Source of the DNA: Flavobacteriales bacterium
GTDB taxonomy: Bacteria > Bacteroidota > Bacteroidia > NS11-12g > UBA955
Direction of reading: 5' to 3'
DNA length: 46,079 nt
Assembly: GCA_002737705.1 (NCBI GenBank)
Contig: NSIM01000005.1
Span: forward strand, 74,623-120,701
Positions within the stretch are counted from its first letter, which is position 1, and each line of letters opens with the position of its first letter. The position numbers were made by a program, and so were the translations under genes. Shown here piece by piece: positions 27,455-34,484 of the stretch. Below the pieces are notes generated by a model that was not told the origin of the DNA, searched no databases, and was given only the letters and a program-made list of their open reading frames with translations.

Positions 27455-28552
27455 TTAGTTGCTAATTCTAAAATTCGCTCGGCGATTTTTGGCTCTTCCT
27501 GATACAGATGTATTCTGAAATATTGGCTTCATTTCACCATAACTAATTGTTGTGATACGGCTCGCAGTGATGCCATGATACACCAAATAACTCTTGATAC
27601 TTTGGGCACGATTCTGTCCCAACTTGATATTGTATTCATTGCTACCAATACTATCCGTATACCCCCGTACCTCGATATTGAGATTTTCGTTCGCCTTCAT
27701 GAAGGCGACCAGCTTGTCTAATGCCACAGATGAAGAAGGCTTTAACAATGCTTTACCAAATTCGAAATTAATATCACTGGTATCCAATACTTCTTCAAGT
27801 TCTTTCACCACTTCGGGTTCAACCACCACTTCGGGTACAACCACCACTTCGGGTTCAACCACCACTTCGGGTACAACCACCACTTCGGGTACAACCACCA
27901 CTTCGGGTACAATAATCACTTCAGGACATCCTTTGTTTGCGGCAATTCCAGGAACAGTTGGACAAAGATCTTCGTTATCCACTACCCCATCGCCATCCTT
28001 ATCCTTAACACGACGGGTGCGCGAATTACGAAACCCCATTCGATCGCCCGATGTTACATAGCCAATTGTAAGGGTGGGTCCAACCCAATTTGAATACCCA
28101 AGATTTACAGTCCAGGGGTACTGTTTCAACTTGTATTTAATCGCAATTTCTTTTCGCAATCTGGGATCTACACGAGAAGCACCCAAGAGCAATCCTTTTC
28201 TCAACAAACCTGCCCCACCATGAATAGAAAATTGTTCGTTTATTTGAAACGAGGCTCCAAATAAATCACGAAAATAAAATTTGGTATTGTCTTCCTCAAA
28301 TTGAATTCCTCCACGGTATTCTAAGGTGTAGTAAAACCCAACACGATTTTTGATCAATTGATTGACACCCAATACCAATCTTGGAGCTGAAAATTTTTCA
28401 TGGTGGCGAAACACCATTCCCAATCCGGGTTCAAACGAAGGCTTGGTAAAAAATCCTTCGCCAGCAGACGCCGTAGATTGCGCACCGACTTGAGCACAAA
28501 AAAACAAAAGAAGTGTGGCGACGACGCCTTTGTAATACTGTTTAATGGACAT
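27455..28552 (-). CDS. OmpA family protein with TSP3 repeat and PEVVV linker
   Basis: A 365-residue outer-membrane protein: signal peptide (1-24), an eight-strand-like barrel region (~30-180), one thrombospondin type 3 calcium motif (KDKDGDGVVDNEDLCP), a linker of tandem PEVVVV/PEVVVE hexapeptides (~211-249), and an OmpA peptidoglycan-binding domain (INFEFGKALLKPSSSVALDK, IEVRGYTDSIGSNEYNIKLG, RAKNRRANFRI). It links the outer membrane to the cell wall. The barrel plus TSP3 plus OmpA layout is common in Bacteroidota. The linker is encoded by a near-perfect 18-base tandem repeat. It is divergent from the polysaccharide operon. Confidence 0.93.
   Translation of the reverse strand: MSIKQYYKGVVATLLLFFCAQVGAQSTASAGEGFFTKPSFEPGLGMVFRHHEKFSAPRLVLGVNQLIKNRVGFYYTLEYRGGIQFEEDNTKFYFRDLFGASFQINEQFSIHGGAGLLRKGLLLGASRVDPRLRKEIAIKYKLKQYPWTVNLGYSNWVGPTLTIGYVTSGDRMGFRNSRTRRVKDKDGDGVVDNEDLCPTVPGIAANKGCPEVIIVPEVVVVPEVVVVPEVVVEPEVVVVPEVVVEPEVVKELEEVLDTSDINFEFGKALLKPSSSVALDKLVAFMKANENLNIEVRGYTDSIGSNEYNIKLGQNRAQSIKSYLVYHGITASRITTISYGEMKPIFQNTSVSGRAKNRRANFRISN
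27806..27925. repeat. 18-base in-frame tandem repeat in the OmpA linker
   Basis: Six units of CACCACTTCGGGTWCAAC (W is T or A) run from 27806 to 27913, the last base of the sixth unit differing, followed by a decayed seventh. On the coding strand each unit is P-E-V-V-V-(V/E). Near-identity points to recent expansion. Confidence 0.9.
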
Positions 28553-28557
28553 TACAT

Positions 28558-28591
28558 CAAAACTAATCTAAAACATTTCAAATAAACACAA
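28558..28591 (-). promoter_or_regulatory. Predicted promoter of the OmpA gene, TTG-N23-TAGTTTTG
   Basis: TAGTTTTG at 28558-28565 ends five bases before the ATG; a TTG lies 23 bases upstream (28589-28591), at the upper limit of reported spacing. A nearly leaderless transcript is implied. Confidence 0.45.
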
Positions 28592-28770
28592 TTATGTATG
28601 AACGTCCTATTAATTTTTACAGTTTTTAGTAGGTTGACTTCCAAAAAGAGGTTAAGAGGAGGCACATGTCCATAAAATCGATTGCAATAAATTGGGTGAA
28701 ATTGGCAATAATTTCAATCTCGCACACTTCACAAATTGGTTTTTTGGCAGAAATGAAAACAAGTAAAAAA

Positions 28771-28804
28771 TTGGTCGTAGTGTTGAATTTCATCCTTACT
28801 TTTG
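28771..28804 (+). promoter_or_regulatory. Predicted promoter of the polysaccharide operon, TTG-N23-TACTTTTG
   Basis: TTG at 28771-28773 and TACTTTTG at 28797-28804, spacer 23 bases. The box ends six bases before the ATG of the first gene. The rest of the 258-base OmpA-operon spacer holds only a weak hairpin (28606-28633) and no gene. Confidence 0.45.
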
Positions 28805-28810
28805 AAATTC

Positions 28811-29548
28811 ATGTTATTATCCATTGTGATAGCTACATATCAAGCAGGTGAGGCATTGGAAAAAACATTGCGTTCATTGCTAATATTGCCCTCGGATGAA
28901 GTAGAAATACGCATCGCAGACGGAGGGTCGACGGATGTAATTACCCTCGAAATCATTCAACGATTCAAGCCCTATTTGGCAGAATATATTTCTGAACCAG
29001 ACAAGGGTGTTTACGATGCATGGAACAAACTCATCCCGCGCTGCAAAGGAAAATTTATTACTTTTTTTGGATCTGGAGATACCATAGAACCCCCCTATTT
29101 TTCGGAATGTAAAACCCAATTGTTGAAATCTAACATACGCATAGAGTATCTGGCTTGCCGCGTTAACCAGCGACTACCCAATGGTAAAAAAATTAGAGAA
29201 AAAGGAAACCCATGGTATTGGAAAGACATGAAACGAAATATGTCAATTGCACACGTTGGGTCGTGGCACGCAAAAAGTGCTTTCGAGGAATATGGCCTCT
29301 TCGACACTTCATATAAAATTTGTGGCGATTATGCTTGGTTTTTACAGGCAGGATCGACCTTAAAAACATGTTTTGTTGAAACACCCCTTGTGAATATGCA
29401 AATAGGTGGCATGAGCGATCACAACCCATTGGTTTTTGCTGAAACCCGCCGTGCCCGTCAAGAAATTTTGCACAAAAATCTGTTTAACCTATGGTATTAT
29501 GATCGAATGTACCGCCTGCGAAAACAATTGAGAAAATGGCTACTGTAG
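28811..29548 (+). CDS. Glycosyltransferase family 2, first gene of polysaccharide operon
   Basis: A 245-residue GT-A transferase. The N-terminus LLSIVIATYQAGEALEKTLR and IRIADGGSTD are the nucleotide-binding motifs; FFGSGDTIEPP stands at the DxD position with Gly-Asp; the end has YKICGDYAWFLQAG with the acceptor-side Asp. It resembles short WcaE-like transferases. A TTG nine bases upstream is in frame but falls within the promoter box, so I use the ATG. Its stop overlaps the start of the ATP-grasp gene by 13 bases. Confidence 0.9.
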   Translation: MLLSIVIATYQAGEALEKTLRSLLILPSDEVEIRIADGGSTDVITLEIIQRFKPYLAEYISEPDKGVYDAWNKLIPRCKGKFITFFGSGDTIEPPYFSECKTQLLKSNIRIEYLACRVNQRLPNGKKIREKGNPWYWKDMKRNMSIAHVGSWHAKSAFEEYGLFDTSYKICGDYAWFLQAGSTLKTCFVETPLVNMQIGGMSDHNPLVFAETRRARQEILHKNLFNLWYYDRMYRLRKQLRKWLL

Positions 29549-30702
29549 TTGTTTATTTGGGCCATGCCTTGGATCGCCGAACCTTTGATCTTTTTAATTG
29601 GTTTCGCAAAACAAATTCCACACAGGTTGCCCTAATCCAGACAAGCAACGCATTCGAACAATGGCTATACCCAGGTGCACATTATATAGACGGATTGGGG
29701 ATGGATAAATTGTTTGATTTTGCACGCTCCAAACCAAACCTGCACATTGTCTACTTGCCCTTTTTGGAAGACCAGATTGAAGCAATCTATGCGGCCCATG
29801 CGCAGAACACACTTCCAGAAAATATCAACTACTTGCTTCCCCATCCAGACGATTTTGTTCGGGCCAATGACAAAGGACTTTTTACCTCCATTTTTTCGGC
29901 ACAAAAACTCGCTGTCCGCGGTTATTCATGGGCAGAATTACAACAAGAAATTCCCCATGCGGGGGTATTGGCCAAACCCAAAATTGGAAGGGGCGCCATC
30001 GGACAGATTTTTATTCGAAATCATACAGACCTTACAAAAATAAATGGGTATGATGCCTATGTATTTCAAAAACAATTGGGGCATACCCATGAAGTGATTG
30101 GCGCGTTTTTTCTCTGCAACAAAGGCACAATACAGGCGCATTACCAACACAAAAGAATCCGCACTTACCCCAAAACCGGAGGTGTTTCTGTGCTTTCTGT
30201 CATCCACCACAACCTTGAAGTACTCGAAAAAGGCAGGGCTATTTTGAAAGATTTACAGTGGTCGGGTCTGGCGATGATAGAGTTTATGCAAGATCCAGAA
30301 GACCAACAATACTATGCTATCGAATGCAATCCGCGCTTGTGGGGCACTTGTTTATTGGGTGAATTTGCAGGATTTGGATTGATACAATTGTATATTCATC
30401 AAATCAGCAATACATTCTTGATTGGGGAGGCTAAACCCATGGTTCAATCTTGCTGGCAAAACAATCCCAATTCGGATGTTGGTGTCCAGACCACAAATCC
30501 AGAGGCAAAAATTTGCTGGCCCTTCCCCTACCATATACCAGCCCTGTGGAAACGAGATAAAAACACCTGTTACATTGGCATAAGCGGGGCAGGTTTTCGT
30601 GCGATACTGTTTATTTCTTTATCTTTGTTTAGTCTGAAAAAATGGTCTACCCTACGCAAGAAAATCTTTCGCCAGAAATCTTCGATTTCGACAAAACATT
30701 GA
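29536..30702 (+). CDS. ATP-grasp domain protein
   Basis: A 388-residue enzyme of the ATP-grasp superfamily (carbamoyl-phosphate-synthase-like), which activates a carboxylate as acyl phosphate and joins it to an amine or similar nucleophile. The central domain shows GVLAKPKIGRGAIGQIFI (ATP-binding Lys and glycine loop), a hinge FQKQLGHTHEVIGAFF, and YYAIECNPRLWGTCL, the ExNPR metal motif. A hydrophobic stretch near the C-terminus (ILFISLSLFSL) may touch the membrane. It sits between a GT2 and a HAD hydrolase in a polysaccharide operon, so it may add an amino acid or similar group to a sugar; that is inference. The next gene overlaps its end by 61 bases. Confidence 0.85.
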   Translation: MATVVVYLGHALDRRTFDLFNWFRKTNSTQVALIQTSNAFEQWLYPGAHYIDGLGMDKLFDFARSKPNLHIVYLPFLEDQIEAIYAAHAQNTLPENINYLLPHPDDFVRANDKGLFTSIFSAQKLAVRGYSWAELQQEIPHAGVLAKPKIGRGAIGQIFIRNHTDLTKINGYDAYVFQKQLGHTHEVIGAFFLCNKGTIQAHYQHKRIRTYPKTGGVSVLSVIHHNLEVLEKGRAILKDLQWSGLAMIEFMQDPEDQQYYAIECNPRLWGTCLLGEFAGFGLIQLYIHQISNTFLIGEAKPMVQSCWQNNPNSDVGVQTTNPEAKICWPFPYHIPALWKRDKNTCYIGISGAGFRAILFISLSLFSLKKWSTLRKKIFRQKSSISTKH

Positions 30703-31262
30703 CCTATAAAGACAGCACCTTGGGTTTCTTTCTTTTTAAAGAGCACCGGTGTAAACAAATCTTCCTATGCCTGGTATTTTACTTGCTGGCCATTGGGGTA
30801 AAACTTCAGCTCATCAACAGAAAACAACACAAAGAATGCCTGTTGAATCTGTTTTTTGGACGATACTCTCAAGATGCCTTAAACCAAAAGGCCAAAGACT
30901 ATGCGAAAACCATTCTATTTCAATCGTGGACAAAAACCATTCCTTGGACGCAAAGCCCTACAAAATGGGTGATTACCGCCTCCTGGTCGGCCTGGGTGAA
31001 ACCTCTTTTTCCAGAAAACACGCAGGTAATTGGATCGGAATTTACCAAAAATACAAAGCAACAATGGGTTGTCGACCCTCATACCGAAGGCGAGGAAAAG
31101 GTATTGGCCTTGGCAAAACATGGAATCGGGAGCTTCGGAACCGTCTACACCGATTCTAAACGAGATGCACCTTTGGTGAAGTTGAGCAAGCAATGGGTTC
31201 TCATTCATCCAAAAGGCCATTCCCATGGAACCGATTTCAAACAATTTATGCGCCATGCTTAA
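30642..31262 (+). CDS. HAD-superfamily phosphatase (HAD-IB, SerB-like)
   Basis: A 206-residue hydrolase. Motif I is IFDFDKTLTYKD with nucleophile Asp15 and Asp17; motif II TASWSAW; motif III Lys in EGEEKVLAL; motif IV TVYTDSKRDAPLV with the metal-binding Asp. The cap between motifs I and II has a hydrophobic segment (IFLCLVFYLLAIGVKL), as in HAD-IB members found next to polysaccharide genes. It likely removes phosphate from a small metabolite or phospho-sugar. The start overlaps the ATP-grasp gene by 61 bases and the end overlaps the deacetylase by eight, so the three are translationally linked. Confidence 0.88.
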   Translation: MVYPTQENLSPEIFDFDKTLTYKDSTLGFFLFKEHRCKQIFLCLVFYLLAIGVKLQLINRKQHKECLLNLFFGRYSQDALNQKAKDYAKTILFQSWTKTIPWTQSPTKWVITASWSAWVKPLFPENTQVIGSEFTKNTKQQWVVDPHTEGEEKVLALAKHGIGSFGTVYTDSKRDAPLVKLSKQWVLIHPKGHSHGTDFKQFMRHA

Positions 31263-32094
31263 ACCCAAGGCATTTTTTACGGTAGACGTGGAAGAATGGT
31301 ACCACGCCTTGGTAGTAGAAAAATACATACCGCGCAAAATATGGCCCGCACAAGAAAGTCGTTTACCCGCGTGTATTGATATTATTTTGGCATTGCTCAG
31401 CAAACACAATACAAGTGCAACCTTTTTTTGCCTCAGTTCTATTCCCAAACAAAATCATACAGTATTGCGGAAAATTTCTGACGCCGGGCATGAGATTGCC
31501 AGCCATGGCGTTTCGCATAAAAAACTTCACCTGCTTTCCGATAAAGAACTTTGGAGCGAATTGTCGTCGTCGAAAGATACTTTAGAAGCTATTACCGGCC
31601 AAGAGGTGATTGGCTTTCGGGCGCCCAATTTTTCGATAGAAGATCGGGCCATTATCGCCCTCAAAGAAACTGGTTACCGTTACGATTCTAGCTTGCTCAG
31701 TGTAAATTGGCATCCCCACTACGGCACATTAAGGGGTGAACAAGTTGGGCAAGACCCCTGCGTACTGTCTAATGGAATATGGGAATTCCCATTGTCGAAA
31801 TACCGCGTTTTGGGATTGGATATTCCTTGGTGCGGAGGTGCCTACGCCCGGCATATGCCCTTCTCTGCCTTTCAATTGGGGATGCAACAATTCTCCAAAA
31901 AATACGCCTATAATTTTTATGTTCACCCTTGGGAAGTCGATCCCAATCCGCTTGCAATTAAAGCGATGAACCCCTTAGACCGCATTCGACATTTTAGAAA
32001 CATAGAAAAAATGCCCTCCCGCATCGATAAATTGCTTAATTTGGCATCTTTCAGCACCATCAAACAATACATCCATGAGCAATCCAATAACTAA
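31255..32094 (+). CDS. Polysaccharide deacetylase (XrtA/DUF3473-like)
   Basis: A 279-residue NodB-fold enzyme removing N-acetyl groups from a glycan. Motifs: FFTVDVEEWYH with the catalytic-base Asp11, SHGVSHKKLH with metal ligands His84 and His88, GFRAPNFSIEDRA, YDSSLLSVNWHPHYG, and YVHPWEVDPN with the late His. The DVEEW start and HPWExDP ending are those of the deacetylases found in exosortase/PEP-CTERM exopolysaccharide loci. No signal peptide is seen, so it may act on lipid-linked intermediates inside the cell. The ATG overlaps the HAD stop; an alternative ATG 30 bases upstream is also in frame. Confidence 0.9.
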   Translation: MLKPKAFFTVDVEEWYHALVVEKYIPRKIWPAQESRLPACIDIILALLSKHNTSATFFCLSSIPKQNHTVLRKISDAGHEIASHGVSHKKLHLLSDKELWSELSSSKDTLEAITGQEVIGFRAPNFSIEDRAIIALKETGYRYDSSLLSVNWHPHYGTLRGEQVGQDPCVLSNGIWEFPLSKYRVLGLDIPWCGGAYARHMPFSAFQLGMQQFSKKYAYNFYVHPWEVDPNPLAIKAMNPLDRIRHFRNIEKMPSRIDKLLNLASFSTIKQYIHEQSNN

Positions 32095-33067
32095 ATACAT
32101 CACCAAAATCTTAGCAAAAATTGCCAATCACTCAATACTGTTGGTGTGTTTAACAATCACAGGCGCCTTGGTTGGATTGGTGTATGCCCAGTTTTTCCCC
32201 CAACAATACAAAGCCACCACAATGATTGGCATCGAGGAAGAAAAAGCCGCAGGTTTCGAATCGCTCATGGCACAATTTGGCCTGGATGCCGGAGGATTAA
32301 ACCCCGGAGGCATTTTTGAGGGAGAGAGTTTAATAACCTTGTTTAAAATGCGGCATATTGTTGAAAGTGCCTTGCGCTCATCAAAAAGCCGCAACACGCA
32401 AAAAACACAATCGCTGGCAGAGCGCTTTTATGTTCAGTCAGATTTTAAAGACGAAGCCCCTTTTCTCGGACAATCCTACGCTGCCATTCTAAAAAATAAC
32501 CGCCTTGCCGACACCTTGCATTATGTTTTGTTCAAAGCGTTGTTGAAAAAGCACTTTTCTTTTGACAAGCCCGACAAAAAACAGAGTTTTATTTATGTGA
32601 GTTGTACCCATCAAGATCCAGAACTTGCCTCCGATTTAACCGTTGCAATAGTCCATTCACTCTCAAATTATTACACCACAATTTTGAAAGAAAAGGTTGG
32701 GCAAAACTTAGAAGTATTGCAATTAGAAGCCGATTCTCTGCGGTATTTATTGAACAAACGATTGATCCAAACTGCGGTTCAATCAGATTTAAATGTAAAC
32801 CCAAACCGCCAAACATTGGGGGTTGACAAAAGCAAATCGATGGTAGATCTCCAAATTACCATCAACATGTACGGCGAAATTCTAAAACAACTTAAGTTGG
32901 CAGAGATCAGCCTCAAAAAACAAAATCCCTTGATCCAAATTTTGGATTACCCCAAATTTCCCTTTGAAAAAAGTGGTTTGCCCACTTGGCAAATTATTTT
33001 ACTGGGGGCTGTTTTGGGTGCCGCGCTCACTATTTATGTGGCTTTGAGGAATTATACCCATGACTAA
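32075..33067 (+). CDS. Wzz/chain-length determinant family protein
   Basis: A 330-residue inner-membrane protein with a helix near residues 20-42 (ILLVCLTITGALVGLVYAQF) and another at the C-terminus (IILLGAVLGAALTIYVAL), the PF02706 layout. After the first helix comes YKATTMIGIEEEKAAGFESL, and before the last LIQILDYPKFPFEKSGLPTW, matching the Pro-rich motif before the second membrane helix. A long periplasmic helical region lies between. It sets polymer length. No Walker kinase domain or Tyr tail is fused and no separate kinase is present. The start overlaps the deacetylase by 20 bases; the last codons lie in the duplicated segment at the flippase start. Confidence 0.85.
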   Translation: MSNPITKYITKILAKIANHSILLVCLTITGALVGLVYAQFFPQQYKATTMIGIEEEKAAGFESLMAQFGLDAGGLNPGGIFEGESLITLFKMRHIVESALRSSKSRNTQKTQSLAERFYVQSDFKDEAPFLGQSYAAILKNNRLADTLHYVLFKALLKKHFSFDKPDKKQSFIYVSCTHQDPELASDLTVAIVHSLSNYYTTILKEKVGQNLEVLQLEADSLRYLLNKRLIQTAVQSDLNVNPNRQTLGVDKSKSMVDLQITINMYGEILKQLKLAEISLKKQNPLIQILDYPKFPFEKSGLPTWQIILLGAVLGAALTIYVALRNYTHD

Positions 33068-33249
33068 AGATTATTTCACCCTTTATCTGGCAAAGATTTT
33101 CACTGCATTGTCTACGGCGTGGATACATGTTAAGTTGGCCCATGACTAAAGGTTTGTTTTACCCATGACTAAAGATTATTTCACCCTTTATCTGGCAAAG
33201 ATTTTCACTGCATTGTCTACGGCGTGGATACATTTTAAGTTGGCCCATG
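33057..33249. repeat. Nested tandem duplication at the flippase start
   Basis: CCCATGACTAAAG occurs at 33057, 33139 and 33162, giving steps of 82 and 23 bases. A 90-base segment (33055-33144) recurs at 33160-33249 with a single mismatch (33129 versus 33234). The first copy starts a 29-codon frame at 33060 that repeats the first 27 flippase codons and stops at 33149; the full-length flippase starts in the second long copy. Confidence 0.95.
33060..33149 (+). pseudogene. Truncated 29-codon duplicate of the flippase N-terminus
   Basis: Begins MTKDYFTLYLAKIFTALSTA and continues identically to the flippase except Val for Phe at residue 24, then ends His-Asp-stop where the duplication joins. Its ATG overlaps the wzz-like stop by eight bases, the usual junction in this operon, so it is probably the ancestral start. 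Its stop lies 15 bases before the present flippase ATG, so it could still act as a coupling leader. Confidence 0.75.
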
Positions 33250-34484
33250 TTTTTGGGGTAGAACATTATGGGTTGTTTGGCTTGGCCATTGTATTGTCTT
33301 TTTATTTTCTATTTGTAGCCGATTATGGATTGTCGGTGAGTGGTCCACGGGTTTTTCAGGAATTCTCAGACCCAGAACAAGGAATAAGGGTTGTTCAAAG
33401 CCTACGTTTGGTTTTGGGTTTTCTGTGTGCAGCAATCTATGCCCTGTGTATCGCAGTGTTTTACCAAGGCGTGGCATCCTATCTCATCTGGGCCTTGCCA
33501 TTGGTTCTTCTAAACGGCTTTGTAAACGATTGGCTCTTTCGTTCCATCCAAAAGCCCATCAAGTCGTCACAACGGCAAGTGATTCAATCTTTGATTCAGG
33601 TTCTTGGAATGTGTATTGCAATGAAAATCGGCGGCACTGAAAACCTGAACCCTACACTCAATCATACGCTAAGCCCTACCCTAAACCCTGCGCTAAGCCA
33701 TCCCGGTGCGTCGATGCAAGTTTTTCTCCTCATTTTTTTTCTGGCTCCTTTTCTATCTCAATGTGCCATTGGCTTTCACAAGCCCCCGCATTCAAGCGCA
33801 GTTTTGCCATTTACCCACAACTGGAAACCCCTTGGTAAAGACATCTTGGCCCTTCTTCGCAAACAATTTCCCCTTTTTTTGGGCCATGCACTTTACTCTT
33901 TACAATACAGTTTGCCCTATATTTTGGTGGGTTTCTATTGTAGCAGGCAGCAATTGGGTTGGTTTAACAGCCATTTTTTTTTGTATAGTAGCTTGGCATC
34001 AATTCTGCTCATTACCCAAGATGTATTTCTCTCTCAACAAAAACACAAACCGCGCTCTTTTCTGGTTTGGGTGCTTCTTTCAACGGCAGGAGCCTTGTTT
34101 GTTCTGTATCTTGGGCCATACTATTACGGACCCTTCTTTGGGCCCCAGGGATTTGTTTTTCAGACCGATTTAAACCTGCAATTTATGGTCTTGCTGCTAC
34201 TATTCATGGGGAGAATTCTGTACGTGAACAAGAGTATTTTTTCCCTAAATGGAAAGTTCTATGCACGTATAAACCTCCTGGCTTTGTGTTCTCAACTGAT
34301 GGGTTTTCTATGGGTTTTGGTTGTTCAGGCAGAAATAAGCAGCCGCCTTTTGCTAAATTTACTCTTGGGTTCGGAAGCACTTACCCTGATTGTATGCCTG
34401 CTATTAAACGCAAATAAAACCGGCCATATAGACTTGCTGAACAAACAACATACGACCGCAAACCATGAAAGCATTCTTGTTTAA
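33165..34484 (+). CDS. Wzx-like oligosaccharide flippase
   Basis: A 439-residue membrane protein with about twelve hydrophobic helices and the N-terminus typical of the polysaccharide transporter family: LAKIFTALSTAWIHFKLAHVFGVEHYGLFGLAIVL spread over helices 1-2, then VADYGLSVSGPRVFQEF. It should flip lipid-linked repeat units to the periplasm. Residues about 162-180 are a short tandem run (NPTL, NHTL, SPTL, NPAL) in a loop between helices, an unusual insertion. The start lies in the second copy of a tandem duplication. Its stop overlaps the polymerase start by 20 bases. Confidence 0.85.
   Translation: MTKDYFTLYLAKIFTALSTAWIHFKLAHVFGVEHYGLFGLAIVLSFYFLFVADYGLSVSGPRVFQEFSDPEQGIRVVQSLRLVLGFLCAAIYALCIAVFYQGVASYLIWALPLVLLNGFVNDWLFRSIQKPIKSSQRQVIQSLIQVLGMCIAMKIGGTENLNPTLNHTLSPTLNPALSHPGASMQVFLLIFFLAPFLSQCAIGFHKPPHSSAVLPFTHNWKPLGKDILALLRKQFPLFLGHALYSLQYSLPYILVGFYCSRQQLGWFNSHFFLYSSLASILLITQDVFLSQQKHKPRSFLVWVLLSTAGALFVLYLGPYYYGPFFGPQGFVFQTDLNLQFMVLLLLFMGRILYVNKSIFSLNGKFYARINLLALCSQLMGFLWVLVVQAEISSRLLLNLLLGSEALTLIVCLLLNANKTGHIDLLNKQHTTANHESILV
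33648..33704. repeat. 12-base in-frame tandem repeat in the flippase gene
   Basis: Four units encode NPTL, NHTL, SPTL and NPAL, followed by a partial SHP. Units differ at several bases, so the expansion is older than that in the OmpA or CapD genes. Confidence 0.7.

Noticed and set aside
27806-27925. CRISPR-like regular repeats
   Set aside because: Units of 18 bases are contiguous without spacers and are in frame within the OmpA gene.
28606-28633. CCTATTAA/TTAGTAGG hairpin in the OmpA-polysaccharide operon spacer
   Set aside because: Stem is weak with one G-T pair, and its position between divergent promoters does not need a terminator.
28666-28851. 61-codon open frame before the first GT2
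   Set aside because: It overlaps the operon promoter and the GT2 start, and has no recognisable feature.
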